64,000 bases of DNA from Romboutsia maritimum (GCF_002251085.2 NZ_NOJZ02000004.1:85963-149962), one strand, 5' to 3'. Numbered from the stretch's first letter, positions 8,236 through 17,454 are shown. The notes: generated from the letters alone by a model not told the origin. Program-made: numbers and translations.

Positions 8236-8341
8236 GGGTTATCTTAAGATAAACTTTAAAATGTATATCTCATAAGTGTTTTTATTTTCATATTTAGGAC
8301 TGATTGCATTTTGAAATTTTATATTTTGAGATAACTTTTTT
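8236..8341 (+). terminator. Long imperfect hairpin after hydG (TTATCTT stem)
   Basis: The left arm 8236-8263 (GGGTTATCTTAAGATAAA and on) pairs imperfectly over about 27 bases with 8307-8335, enclosing about 43 nt, and is followed by a T run. It can terminate the hydG operon. It is much longer than needed for a terminator and shares its end sequence with other hairpins in the window. Confidence 0.6.
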
Positions 8342-8368
8342 TATTAAAAATGTAAAAGGAGTAAAAAA

Positions 8369-9031
8369 ATGATAGAGATTAAAATTTTAGATAAACTAAA
8401 AGAGAAGTGTCCACAAGTAGCTATAGGATGCATAATAGCAGATGTAGAGGTAACTGAAGGAAGTAATAAATTATGGTCTGTTATAAATAATAAGTGTAAT
8501 TATATTGAGGGAACCATAGAATCTGACCAAATAACTAAAATAGAGAATATAAAAACATCAAGAATGGCATATAAAAGTTTAGGAAAAGATCCTAGTAGAT
8601 ATAGATTATCGTCAGAATCACTAGTAAAAAGAATTGTAAAAGGTATGGGGTTGTATAAAGTAAATAATGTTGTTGATATAAATAATTTAGTATCATTAGA
8701 AAGTTTTTATTCTGTAGGTACATATGATTTGCAAAAAATAGATAGTACAGTATATTTTACTGTGGGAGAAGAAGGCGAAAGATATGATGGAATTGGTAGA
8801 GGATCTATAAACTTAACTAATTTGCCAGTATTTGAAGATAAAAACGGAAAATTTGGAAGTACAACATCTGATTCAAATAGAGCAATGATAACTAATGACA
8901 CAAAAAAGATATTAATGAATATCATATCTTTTAATGGAACAAATAAATTAAATGATATGATGAAGTATGCTAAAGAACTAATTGTAGAACATGCAAATGG
9001 AAGAAATATAGAATGTAAAATAATATCCTAG
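8369..9031 (+). CDS. B3/B4 tRNA-binding-domain protein
   Basis: The 220-aa protein looks like a free-standing B3/B4 domain as found in the beta subunit of phenylalanyl-tRNA synthetase. The recognisable block is ARMAYKSLGKDPSRYRLSSESLVKRI near residues 72-97, followed by LVSLESFYSVGTYDL and a GIGRGSINLTNLPVFED segment. Such stand-alone proteins are suspected to recognise or edit mischarged tRNA or bind amino acids; the exact activity is unknown. AAAGGAG precedes the ATG. The gene is alone, between a hydG terminator and the YnbB-like gene. Confidence 0.8.
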   Translation: MIEIKILDKLKEKCPQVAIGCIIADVEVTEGSNKLWSVINNKCNYIEGTIESDQITKIENIKTSRMAYKSLGKDPSRYRLSSESLVKRIVKGMGLYKVNNVVDINNLVSLESFYSVGTYDLQKIDSTVYFTVGEEGERYDGIGRGSINLTNLPVFEDKNGKFGSTTSDSNRAMITNDTKKILMNIISFNGTNKLNDMMKYAKELIVEHANGRNIECKIIS

Positions 9032-9118
9032 TAGGAAATAAAATATAGTAACCTTGCATGATATTACATGATATGATAAAATTTTAATGTTAAATTAAAA
9101 TAAAAGACAGGTGATAAA

Positions 9119-10399
9119 ATGCTTAATGAAACAAAAGAGTTATTAAAAGAATATTATAATTTAGATGATGAAACATTTAATTTATCAGAAGAAGTAATAG
9201 AAGATATATCAGATAAATTCGAAGAAATAAAACAAATCAGAGAATATAATCAGTATAAAGTTTTAAAAGCTATGCAAGAAGTTCGTTTAAGTGATAATCA
9301 TTTTAACTGGACAACTGGATATGGATACAACGACCTTGGACGTGAAAAAATAGAAGAAATTTATTCTAAGGTTTTTGGGTCAGAAGATGCGTTAGTTAGA
9401 CCTATAATAGTTAATGGAACTCATGCTTTAACTTTATGTGTGCAAGGGCTTGTAAGACCTGGGGATGAAATATTATCAGTAACAGGAAGACCTTATGATA
9501 CTTTAGAAGGTGTTATTGGAATAAGAGAACAAAAAGGTTCTTTAAAGGAATTTGGGGTTACATATGATGAAGTAGATTTCTTAGAAGATGGAAATGTTGA
9601 CTTAGAAGGAATAAAGAAAAAAATAAATGAAAGAACTAAGCTTGTAATGATACAAAGATCTAAGGGGTATTCTTGGAGAAAGTCTCTTACAATAGAAGAT
9701 ATAAAAGAAGCTATAGAAACAGTGAAATCAGTTAATAAAGATATAATAGTTATGGTTGATAACTGTTATGGAGAATTTTTAGATACAAAAGAGCCAACGG
9801 ATGTTGGAGCGGATGTAATGGCTGGTTCATTAATTAAAAATCCAGGAGGAGGACTTGCTTTAACTGGAGGATACATTGCAGGTAGGCGTGATTTAATTGA
9901 GCTTATATCATATAGATTAACTTCTCCTGGAATAGGTAAGGAATGTGGTCTTACTTTTGGGACAAGTAGAACTGTACTTCAAGGTTTCTTTATGGCACCA
10001 TATGTTGTATCTCAAGCTGTAATGGGAGCAATATTCTGTGCAAGAGCATTTGAGAAGTTAGGTTATGAAGTTTTACCAAAATATGATGATGTTAGAAGTG
10101 ATATAATACAAGTTGTAAGACTTAATAATGCTGATGAAGTAATAAACTTCTGTCAGGGTGTTCAAGCTGCAGCGCCAGTTGATTCTTATGTAAAACCAGA
10201 ACCTTGGGCTATGCCAGGGTATGAAAGTGAAGTTATAATGGCAGCAGGTGCTTTTATACAAGGATCTTCAATAGAGTTAAGTGCAGATGCACCAATAAGA
10301 CCACCATATAATGTTTATTTCCAAGGTGGACTTACTTTTGATCATTCTAAAATGGGAACACTTAAAGCAATTGAACATATGAAAAAAGGAAAAAAATAA
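9119..10399 (+). CDS. YnbB-like PLP enzyme (methionine gamma-lyase family)
   Basis: A cytoplasmic fold-type I PLP enzyme of 426 aa, typical of the Bacillus YnbB family, sometimes named aluminium-resistance protein. Visible features are GTHALTLCVQGLVRPGDEIL (cofactor-binding region, about residue 97), VDNCYGEF with the PLP-pyridine Asp near 213, and the Schiff-base Lys in GSLIKNPGGG near 240. The Cys-Ser or Met lyase activity is a family-level inference; the natural substrate is not established. AGGTG is upstream of the ATG. The gene ends before a terminator. Confidence 0.9.
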   Translation: MLNETKELLKEYYNLDDETFNLSEEVIEDISDKFEEIKQIREYNQYKVLKAMQEVRLSDNHFNWTTGYGYNDLGREKIEEIYSKVFGSEDALVRPIIVNGTHALTLCVQGLVRPGDEILSVTGRPYDTLEGVIGIREQKGSLKEFGVTYDEVDFLEDGNVDLEGIKKKINERTKLVMIQRSKGYSWRKSLTIEDIKEAIETVKSVNKDIIVMVDNCYGEFLDTKEPTDVGADVMAGSLIKNPGGGLALTGGYIAGRRDLIELISYRLTSPGIGKECGLTFGTSRTVLQGFFMAPYVVSQAVMGAIFCARAFEKLGYEVLPKYDDVRSDIIQVVRLNNADEVINFCQGVQAAAPVDSYVKPEPWAMPGYESEVIMAAGAFIQGSSIELSADAPIRPPYNVYFQGGLTFDHSKMGTLKAIEHMKKGKK

Positions 10400-10414
10400 T
10401 AATAATAATATTTT

Positions 10415-10448
10415 AAAGAGGTTACCCTAGGTACCTCTTTATTTTTTT
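10415..10448 (+). terminator. Terminator after YnbB-like gene
   Basis: AAAGAGGT pairs with ACCTCTTT around a ten-base loop, then a T tract. The following stretch to 10750 (about 300 bp) is A-rich with no gene I can support; it ends with the pepV promoter region and ribosome site GAAGGGGTG. Confidence 0.8.
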
Positions 10449-10750
10449 AAGTAGAAATGTTTAAAAATGTAAAATAAAAAAGAAAGTTAGAATAAAATAT
10501 TACATAAAAAAATAAATTATATATTTAAAAATATTTGAAAATAAATATAATTAGAATACAAAAAATAGTCTAAACTTTAAAAAGATTGATAGAAAATGAA
10601 TTAAAAAAATAAGGTTAAAAACAAAAAACGATTTAAAAAAATAAAATTAATTAAGAAATGAATATATAATTAAAAGTAGACTCTACATTATTTATAGTGT
10701 ATATTGATATTACATAGATAAAATTATGACGATTTGAAGGGGTGTTATGT

Positions 10751-12100
10751 ATGAAACAACAAATAAAAGCAAGAGTTAATGAATTACAAAACGATATAAT
10801 AAGTTCTATACAAGAATGTATAAAGATACCTAGTGTAATATCAGATGCAACTGATAAATATCCTTTTGGAGAAAATATTGATAAAGCTTTAAGATATACT
10901 CTAGATCTATGTGAATCACTTGGGTTTAAAACAGTTTATAAAGATGGATACTATGGATACGCTGAAATAGGTGAAGGAGAAGAATTAATAGGGATACTTG
11001 GTCACCTAGATGTAGTACCTGAAGGAGAACTAGAAAATTGGCAATTTCCTCCGTATGAAGGAATTTTAGATGGCGACAAATTATGTGGTAGAGGAACGCA
11101 AGATGATAAAGGTCCTACTATAGCTAGTATATATGCAGTAAAAGCTTTAATGGATTTAGGAATTAAATTTGATAAAAGAATAAGATTTATATTCGGAACA
11201 GATGAGGAAAACCTTTGGAGATGTATAAATAAATATAAAGAGAATAATGAAGAAACTCCAAATTACGGATTTACTCCAGACTCTAAATTCCCTATAACAA
11301 ATGCAGAAAAGGGTTTATTACAATCATTAATAATAGGAGATGCAAATTCAGGTATAGAATTATGTGCGGGGGATGCATTTAACTCAGTTCCTGGAAAAGC
11401 GATGTATACAGGGGAATATGTAGAAAGATTAAAAGAAGAACTTGATAAATTAAAATTTGAATATACTTGTGAAGATGAAAAAGTATTTGTTTTAGGTAAA
11501 AGTGTTCATTCAGCTGCAAGTGATAAAGGTATAAATGCTATAGCTAGATTATGTATAGCATTAAATAACATAGGTGTTAAGTCAAGTGCAGTTAAATTTA
11601 TAGCAGAAGTAATAGGCGAAGATGCTAATGCTAATAATGTTGTAAAAAACTGTATGGATGAAGCTTCAGGAAAACTTACATTTAATATAGGTAAAATAGA
11701 TTTAAACAAGGAAAAAGAAACTGTAAGTATAGATGTAAGAATACCAGTTACTTATAACAAAGATACACTTGTAGAAAAATTAGAAGAAATAGTAGATAAG
11801 TATAACTTAAAATATGAAGAATTTGATTACTTAGCTTCTTCATATGTACCAGCAGATAACTTCTTAATAAAAGTTTTAAAGAAAGTTTATGAAGAAGAAA
11901 CAGGTTTAGATGGAACTCCTCATTCTTCTGGTGGAGCTACATATGCTAGAGCATTAGATAATTGTGTTGCATTTGGTGCAGTATTCCCAGGAAGTCCTGA
12001 AACTGAACATCAAGCTAATGAGTTTACAAGCGTTAAGGAACTTATGAAAGCAACTGAAATATATGCAATATGTATATATGAATTATTACAAGGAAAATAA
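10751..12100 (+). CDS. pepV: PepV-like M20 dipeptidase
   Basis: Zinc-dependent cytoplasmic dipeptidase of the M20 family. The metal and catalytic residues are visible: GHLDVVPEG (His and Asp, near residue 86), GRGTQDDKGP (bridging Asp, near 116), FGTDEEN (catalytic and metal Glu, near 152), TPDSKFP (Asp, near 176) and the C-terminal PETEHQANEF (His, near 421). Length 449 aa is normal. I start at the ATG at 10751, since GAAGGGGTG lies directly upstream; an in-frame GTG nine bases earlier would be inside the ribosome site. It is a single-gene unit with its own terminator. Confidence 0.92.
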   Translation: MKQQIKARVNELQNDIISSIQECIKIPSVISDATDKYPFGENIDKALRYTLDLCESLGFKTVYKDGYYGYAEIGEGEELIGILGHLDVVPEGELENWQFPPYEGILDGDKLCGRGTQDDKGPTIASIYAVKALMDLGIKFDKRIRFIFGTDEENLWRCINKYKENNEETPNYGFTPDSKFPITNAEKGLLQSLIIGDANSGIELCAGDAFNSVPGKAMYTGEYVERLKEELDKLKFEYTCEDEKVFVLGKSVHSAASDKGINAIARLCIALNNIGVKSSAVKFIAEVIGEDANANNVVKNCMDEASGKLTFNIGKIDLNKEKETVSIDVRIPVTYNKDTLVEKLEEIVDKYNLKYEEFDYLASSYVPADNFLIKVLKKVYEEETGLDGTPHSSGGATYARALDNCVAFGAVFPGSPETEHQANEFTSVKELMKATEIYAICIYELLQGK

Positions 12101-12125
12101 AAATTGAACAATTAATATATTATAA

Positions 12126-12150
12126 TAGGGATTATATTTCATAATCCCTA
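12126..12150 (+). terminator. Terminator after pepV
   Basis: TAGGGATTAT and ATAATCCCTA form a ten-base-pair stem with a five-base loop, followed by TTTGTGTT. Confidence 0.8.
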
Positions 12151-12280
12151 TTTGTGTTATAAAATGAATAAAAAATAAAAAAGTACTTGATTATTGGAAT
12201 TAGTTGATGCTTAATTAAGTTAAGGAAGTATATACATATATAATAAAATAGAAATATGCATTAACAGGGGGGATAAGATT

Positions 12281-12844
12281 ATGTTATTTAAGAAAGAACT
12301 AGTTTTACAAATGATTAAGGATAAATTAGAAAGCTGTACATTAGTGGGCAGACCAACAGCTGAACTTCAAAATTGTTGGTTTTTAAATGAAAATAAATTG
12401 GATTTGCTCCAAAAATATGATATAGAATATGAATTATTAAATACAAATGAAAGTTCTGTAAATATATGGTTTCCTAAATCTGAAAAAGCGGGTTTATCAG
12501 AATTGTGTATAATAAGGATAATAAGACCAAATAAAGAACAAGTTCAAAAAATAATGGAAAATTTATTTATTGAAACTTTAGATATATATCAATCATCAAT
12601 AAATAATAAAACTTTTTTAAAGGTTATTGGTTTGATAAATCAATGTATAAACTTAACAGATATTTTATATATGATAAATAAAACTAAAAGTCAAATAGCA
12701 CAAAATATGGATATAACAGAAAAAGAATTAGATGATATTTTAAATTGTAATGAAAAATTAAATATCTATAACTTAAGCAAATTAATGAACTTATATCCTT
12801 TATTACCGTGGTCACAGTTTATAGAAGATATAAGCAGAAATTAA
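12281..12844 (+). CDS. Unknown protein with a C-terminal HTH-like segment
   Basis: I do not recognise this 187-aa protein. The first 110 residues are mixed alpha/beta with no clear motif. Residues about 120-180 (INLTDILYMINKTKSQIAQN, then MDITEKELDDIL and LSKLMNLYPLLPW) have the rhythm of a lambda-repressor-like helix-turn-helix, so a DNA-binding role is possible. No signal peptide or membrane segment. AGGGGGG is well placed before the ATG. It lies 90 bp upstream of the SIR2 gene on the same strand with no terminator between, so they may be cotranscribed. Confidence 0.7.
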   Translation: MLFKKELVLQMIKDKLESCTLVGRPTAELQNCWFLNENKLDLLQKYDIEYELLNTNESSVNIWFPKSEKAGLSELCIIRIIRPNKEQVQKIMENLFIETLDIYQSSINNKTFLKVIGLINQCINLTDILYMINKTKSQIAQNMDITEKELDDILNCNEKLNIYNLSKLMNLYPLLPWSQFIEDISRN

Positions 12845-12936
12845 TAAATTACATATAATAGACTGAATATTGATTTGAAATATAGAAAATACTAAAAATA
12901 TTAATTAAATTAGAATAGGGGATTGGAGTAGATATA

Positions 12937-14034
12937 ATGAAAATAGGTATATTTCTTGGAGCAGGAGCTTCTGCAGCAGAAAGTTTGCCAATTCAAAATG
13001 AATTATTTAGTAAATATTTTAAAGATATAACAAAAGAAGACTGTAAAAGTGATATGAATAGAGAATTATATAAATTTTTTAAGCAGATGTTTAATATAGA
13101 TATTTTAAAAGATAATACAGATGTTGTAAATTTTCCTACTTTTGAAGAAGTTTTAGGGCTTTTAGATTTAGCTGAACAACGTAGAGAATCCTTTAAAAAC
13201 TTTGGTTTAGAAACATTAAATAATAGAAGTGATAGTATAAGATATTTAAGACAATATTTAATTTTATTAATGGCTCAGGCTATAAATAATACAACTGAAA
13301 ATACTAATAAGTACCATAGTTTATTAGTAAAGAATCTATTAGATGCAAATGTTTTATTAGATACTACTTTTATAAGTGCTAATTATGATATAAATATAGA
13401 TAATACTATAGCATCTTTGTATAGTGAAAAAAATCATCCTATTATGTTAGATTATGGAGTTGATTTTACAAATTTTAATATTAAAAATGGATGGAAAAGG
13501 CCTAAGGATCCACTAATAAAGCTTTATAAGATTCATGGTTCTCTAAACTGGCTGTATTGTCCTATATGTAACAGTTTAAATCTTACTCCATATGAAGGTG
13601 GAGTTATGAGACTTTTAAAAAATACAGAAGAAACTAGATGTTTAGAATGCCAAGAGATAACAGTTCCAATAATAATTCCACCAACGTACTTTAAAAATAT
13701 GGCAAATGTATTTTTGAGCACTGTATGGAATGAAACAGAAAAGGCGTTAAGAGAAACTGATATATTAGTTTTTTGTGGATATTCATTTCCTGAGGCGGAT
13801 ATACACATAAAGTATATGCTAAAAAGAATTCAAACAAGTAGAAAAAAGCCTCCTTTAAAAATAATGGTGTTTAATAATCATAGTAAAAAATATAAATCTT
13901 CTCTTAAAAAAGAAGAATTTAGATATAAAAGATTTCTTGGTGAAGATGTTATATTTACAAAAAATTCATTTCAAGATTTTGCAACAGATCCAATGAAATT
14001 TATAAACGATGTTACAAAAAAATTTGATAAGTAA
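12937..14034 (+). CDS. SIR2-like domain protein with zinc ribbon
   Basis: A 365-aa sirtuin-fold protein. Visible family elements are the NAD-binding GIFLGAGASAAES at the N-terminus, ISANYDINIDN near residue 148 (equivalent of the sirtuin NID block), the catalytic-His motif KIHGSLNWLYCP near 193, a CPIC...CLEC zinc ribbon (about 201-238), and LVFCGYSFPEADIHIKYML near 276. The motifs are intact, so NAD binding or consumption is likely. The protein could be a deacylase or an NADase of the kind used in phage defence; there is no obvious partner effector. A terminator follows. Confidence 0.82.
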   Translation: MKIGIFLGAGASAAESLPIQNELFSKYFKDITKEDCKSDMNRELYKFFKQMFNIDILKDNTDVVNFPTFEEVLGLLDLAEQRRESFKNFGLETLNNRSDSIRYLRQYLILLMAQAINNTTENTNKYHSLLVKNLLDANVLLDTTFISANYDINIDNTIASLYSEKNHPIMLDYGVDFTNFNIKNGWKRPKDPLIKLYKIHGSLNWLYCPICNSLNLTPYEGGVMRLLKNTEETRCLECQEITVPIIIPPTYFKNMANVFLSTVWNETEKALRETDILVFCGYSFPEADIHIKYMLKRIQTSRKKPPLKIMVFNNHSKKYKSSLKKEEFRYKRFLGEDVIFTKNSFQDFATDPMKFINDVTKKFDK

Positions 14035-14068
14035 AAATCCGACTAAAAATAAAATTAGTCGGATTTTT
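14033..14068 (+). terminator. Terminator after SIR2-like gene
   Basis: AAAAATCCGACTAA pairs with TTAGTCGGATTTTT across a short A-rich loop. The left arm begins in the stop codon of the gene. The next 200 bp to 14279 are AT-rich with no supported feature apart from the next gene's promoter and ribosome site. Confidence 0.85.
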
Positions 14069-14279
14069 AAATTATTAAGGTGAAAATATATAAATTACAC
14101 ATAATAAATTAACTCGAAACAATAGTTATTTATATACAAATTATTATTATATGTAGAAAACAAATAAAGAATTAGACAAATTCCTCATTTAGAAGGATAA
14201 TACATAAATAAATCAAATTAATAAAAGTATAAATAAATTTAATTTTTTATTTTGAGATTAAGATCGGGGGTATAATACT

Positions 14280-15155
14280 ATGATTTCGTTCGATATAAAT
14301 GGAGCTATCATTGAGTTTGATGAAAAGATGAATAACTACAATAATATCAGAAAATTTTTCAAGTCGTATGCTTTAGATAAATCTAGTGAATTTGAGGAAG
14401 AGAGCTTAAATAAAATTCAGACTATTAAGCAAATATCAGAAAAATGCCTTCTTTTAGGAGAAAAAATAATAGATGAAGCTATAAAAAAAGGGGTAGAGAA
14501 TATAGTTAAGTATGATGTTATAACTATAGATAGTAATATATTTAAGGAAAATTATTGTGAAAAATATTTGGATTTCACTAGATTATTAAATAATTTTAGT
14601 AAAGATTGCTCAAATACTAATAAAGGTAAAAAGCATAATAATGCAAAATTTTATGATATTAAACCACATATTGAAAGATTAAGTGAATATATATATAATG
14701 ATTGCTTTAACATACACTATGCAGTTGTAGATGCACTTTTAGAAAAGAAGGTAAAAAATATACAACCTTATGTAGATAATAAATCAATAAGACAAGCAGA
14801 TGCATTATTTAATAATTACAAAGATGGATTTATAAGTAAGCCAGATGAATGTAGAGTTATAAAACAGATAATTACATTAAATCCATATAGAGAAGATGTA
14901 TATGAATATATAATAAAAGAAGATGGAGATTTTGGTAGAGAGATAGAAAAATTAACAGAATTTTTAGGATATGATATAAGAATACATAAATCAAAATTAA
15001 TGAATATATATATCAAGAAATTAATTGAAAATGATATAAATGACATAAATTCAGCAAAGGAAAAAGTTCAGAAATATGCTAAGTATATAGGATGTATTGA
15101 TAGTAAAGTGTATATATCTAGAATAGATGATATTTATACTTTTGAAAAAGCTTAA
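14280..15155 (+). CDS. Unknown 291-aa cytoplasmic protein
   Basis: Not recognised. It is mostly helical and charged, with no signal peptide or membrane segment. Residues about 1-30 form a hydrophilic beta-rich start (SFDINGAIIEFDEKMNNYNN). A later block, LNPYREDVYEYIIKEDGDFGREIEKLTEFLGYDI (residues about 201-234, given in part), reads like a TPR- or SEL1-like helical repeat seen in several uncharacterised clostridial proteins. GGGGG is upstream of the ATG. It stands alone, between the SIR2 terminator and a bidirectional terminator. Confidence 0.7.
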   Translation: MISFDINGAIIEFDEKMNNYNNIRKFFKSYALDKSSEFEEESLNKIQTIKQISEKCLLLGEKIIDEAIKKGVENIVKYDVITIDSNIFKENYCEKYLDFTRLLNNFSKDCSNTNKGKKHNNAKFYDIKPHIERLSEYIYNDCFNIHYAVVDALLEKKVKNIQPYVDNKSIRQADALFNNYKDGFISKPDECRVIKQIITLNPYREDVYEYIIKEDGDFGREIEKLTEFLGYDIRIHKSKLMNIYIKKLIENDINDINSAKEKVQKYAKYIGCIDSKVYISRIDDIYTFEKA

Positions 15156-15188
15156 GATAAAAGAAGGAAAATTAAAAAAATTGTATCT

Positions 15189-15227
15189 AAAAAGGATATG
15201 CCTAAAGTAATTTAAGCATATCCTTTT
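15189..15227. terminator. Bidirectional terminator
   Basis: AAAAGGATATGC and GCATATCCTTTT form a 12-bp perfect stem with T runs usable on both strands. It separates the convergent genes at 14280-15155 and 15238-15441. Confidence 0.85.
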
Positions 15228-15237
15228 AAAATATAAT

Positions 15238-15441
15238 TTAATCAATATAATATATAGTATCATCCAAAAAAAAGTCATCGGATGAATCAGACTTATTGTC
15301 TGAATTAATATCTTCATTAAAGTAACTAATATCTTCTTCTAAGATAATATAATCTGAAAAGATATTATCCTCAAAACTAAGCAAATTCGTTAGTTTATTT
15401 TCAAAATTGGATTTTTTAAACAATTTTATTTGTTTGCTCAT
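15238..15441 (-). CDS. Small acidic protein, unknown
   Basis: A 67-aa frame with a strong ribosome site (AGAGGTG, 6 bp from ATG) and a terminator after it, so it is probably a real gene. The N-terminus is basic (MSKQIKLFKKSNFENK) while the last 40 residues are very acidic, rich in Asp and Glu, ending DDTIYYID. No Cys, no signal peptide and no membrane helix. It could be a small regulatory protein, a DNA mimic or a peptide precursor, but nothing in the neighbourhood decides between these. Confidence 0.55.
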   Translation of the reverse strand: MSKQIKLFKKSNFENKLTNLLSFEDNIFSDYIILEEDISYFNEDINSDNKSDSSDDFFLDDTIYYID

Positions 15442-15702
15442 AAAAACACCTCTTGAAAAATTTATTCATCACAAATATTATATGAAAATCATAAATTATT
15501 AGCAAGTAATAAATAAAATAAATTTATAATAAATATTTGATTGAATTTTTTGAAAATAAAAACTATTTCTAAAATTTTTTATAAAAAAAATACATTATGA
15601 AACCAATTGTATTATAATTTACTTAAATAAAAGTTAAGTTAAATCTTTTTACTATATTATATGAATGTATTATATATTTTGATTTTTTTGGGGGGTTAAA
15701 AA

Positions 15703-16965
15703 ATGAATAGTGTAGGGTATCTAACTGAGTCAGGAAAATATTTTACAAAAGAAGAAGCTATTTTAGAAGCTAAAAGATGCCTTTTATGTAAGGATGCACC
15801 TTGTAGTGAAGGATGTCCTATAGGAAGTGATCCAAGAACTTTTATAGAACTTGTATCATTAGGCGAATTAGATAAGGCTATACAAATTTTAAGAATAAAT
15901 AATCCATTAGCTGGAATATGTTCAAGAATTTGTCCTTATGAAAAATACTGTGTTGGAGGGTGTAGAAAGACGAGTTTAAAAGACCCGATAATGATACCAT
16001 ATATACAAAAGTTTTTAGCAGAATATGAGAAGGAAAGTAAATCTATAATAAAAAAAGAAGTTAATCTAAATGGTGAAAAAATAGGAATAATAGGTTCAGG
16101 ACCATCAGGGTTATCTGCAGCAGCCTTTTTAGCACAAAAAGGATATAATGTAACAGTGTTTGAAGAAAGAGATATTGTAGGCGGATGGCTAAGTTATGGG
16201 ATTCCACCACATAGGCTACCAAAGAAAGTAATAATAGAAGATGTTAAATATATAGAAAGTTTAGGAGTTAAGTTTATAACTAATTGTACAGTTGGAAAAG
16301 ATGTTACTTTAGATGAACTAAGAGAAAAAGGATTTAAAGCATTTTTAGTATCTAGTGGATTAAATAAAGGAAGAAAATTAAATATAAAGGGATGTCATTA
16401 TGATGGAGTTATGGATGCAGTAAGTTTTTTAGCAGAAGCAAAAAGTAAAGATGGAAATGTAACTGTAGGAAAAAGTGCAATTGTAATTGGTGGTGGAGAT
16501 GTTGCAATTGATTGTGGAACAACAGCAAAATTAATAGGATATGAAAAAGTAAGAATAGTAGTTAGATGCTCCATAGAACAAATGACAGCAAGTAAAAAGG
16601 AATTAGATTATCTACATTATGTAAATGTACCTATATTTGATAGTTTTGATTCAGCTGAAATTATTGCAGATGAAAACGGAAAAGTAATAGGAATGGAGTT
16701 TATAGGTGTAGATGATGGATCTAAATTAAAGCTAGATGCGGATGTAATAATATTTGCAGTTGGTCAAAAATCAGAAGGTATAGAATCTATAGCACCTGTT
16801 GAAATAGATAATAGAGGTATGGTTATTACTAATGATTTTAAAACAAGTGTAGGAGATGTTTTTGCAACTGGAGATATAATACAAGGTGATAAAACAGCAT
16901 GCTATGCAACAGCTTTAGGTAAAAAGGTGGCCATAGCTATAGATAAATATTTTGTAAACAATTAA
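15703..16965 (+). CDS. PreT/GltD-like NAD(P)H-dependent flavo-iron-sulfur oxidoreductase
   Basis: A 420-aa cytoplasmic oxidoreductase related to the small subunit of glutamate synthase and to PreT, the electron-input half of dihydropyrimidine dehydrogenase. The N-terminus has two Cys clusters for [4Fe-4S] centres (CLLCKDAPCSEGCP near residue 27 and CSRICPYEKYCVGGC near 73), then an FAD Rossmann motif GIIGSGPSGLSAAAF near 130 and an NAD(P)H motif VIGGGDVAIDCG near 266. Neither a gltB nor a preA partner is adjacent, so the acceptor is unknown. GGGGGG precedes the ATG. Confidence 0.88.
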   Translation: MNSVGYLTESGKYFTKEEAILEAKRCLLCKDAPCSEGCPIGSDPRTFIELVSLGELDKAIQILRINNPLAGICSRICPYEKYCVGGCRKTSLKDPIMIPYIQKFLAEYEKESKSIIKKEVNLNGEKIGIIGSGPSGLSAAAFLAQKGYNVTVFEERDIVGGWLSYGIPPHRLPKKVIIEDVKYIESLGVKFITNCTVGKDVTLDELREKGFKAFLVSSGLNKGRKLNIKGCHYDGVMDAVSFLAEAKSKDGNVTVGKSAIVIGGGDVAIDCGTTAKLIGYEKVRIVVRCSIEQMTASKKELDYLHYVNVPIFDSFDSAEIIADENGKVIGMEFIGVDDGSKLKLDADVIIFAVGQKSEGIESIAPVEIDNRGMVITNDFKTSVGDVFATGDIIQGDKTACYATALGKKVAIAIDKYFVNN

Positions 16966-16986
16966 CTGAAAATTCTTAATTTTATA

Positions 16987-17017
16987 AAAATCATCTATTA
17001 TATAAATAGATGATTTT
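16987..17017 (+). terminator. Terminator after PreT/GltD-like gene
   Basis: AAAATCATCTATT and AATAGATGATTTT form a 13-bp stem with a five-base loop, followed by a T-rich tail. Confidence 0.85.
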
Positions 17018-17169
17018 GCTGTTTTATTTATAGTAGAAATTTTTAATAAGTTAATTTTAATTAATGAATAGATAATATTCATAATATTGCAAATGGAAAT
17101 TAAGAGAAGAAGTTAAAAAAAATAAACTTTTTTTAAAAAAGTGTACATATTTTAAGAAATATGTGTTAT

Positions 17170-17224
17170 TATAATAGAGTAGTAAAAAATAAATATCCAA
17201 CAAATTGGATGAGAACTTAGGAGA
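17170..17224 (+). promoter_or_regulatory. Promoter and short hairpin leader of cold-shock gene
   Basis: A consensus TATAAT lies at 17170-17175. The transcript would begin near 17182 and include a 6-bp hairpin, ATCCAA (17195-17200) with TTGGAT (17205-17210), 7 bases before the ribosome site TAGGAG. This is a compact leader of about 48 nt. The hairpin is weak and could act in temperature-dependent translation, as known for other csp leaders; this is inference. Confidence 0.4.
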
Positions 17225-17229
17225 AACAT

Positions 17230-17433
17230 ATGAATACTGGAATAGTAAAATGGTTTAACAACGAAAAAGGATTTGGATTTATAACTGTAGATGGAACTGG
17301 TGAAGAGATATTTGCTCACTTCTCAGCTATACAATCAGAAGGATTCAAATCATTAGAAGAAGGACAATCTGTTCAATTCGAAATAGTAGAAGGACAAAAA
17401 GGACCTCAAGCTGCTAACATAGTTAGACTATAA
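17230..17433 (+). CDS. Cold-shock protein (CspA/CspB family)
   Basis: A 67-aa single cold-shock domain that binds single-stranded RNA and DNA. RNP1 is KGFGFI (residues about 14-19) and the RNP2 position reads EIFAHFSAI (about 28-36), both standard. AGGAG precedes the ATG and a strong terminator follows. It differs from the second Csp of the window (42010-42222), whose RNP2 region reads VYVHHSQV. Confidence 0.95.
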   Translation: MNTGIVKWFNNEKGFGFITVDGTGEEIFAHFSAIQSEGFKSLEEGQSVQFEIVEGQKGPQAANIVRL

Positions 17434-17454
17434 TCGGCTTTATATAAATAAAGT

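Noticed and set aside
12937..14034. Thoeris-type defence system
   Set aside because: There is no TIR-domain (ThsB-like) gene next to the SIR2 gene.
15703..16965. Glutamate synthase small subunit as a certain assignment
   Set aside because: There is no large subunit next to it, and the length and N-terminal clusters equally fit PreT-like proteins.
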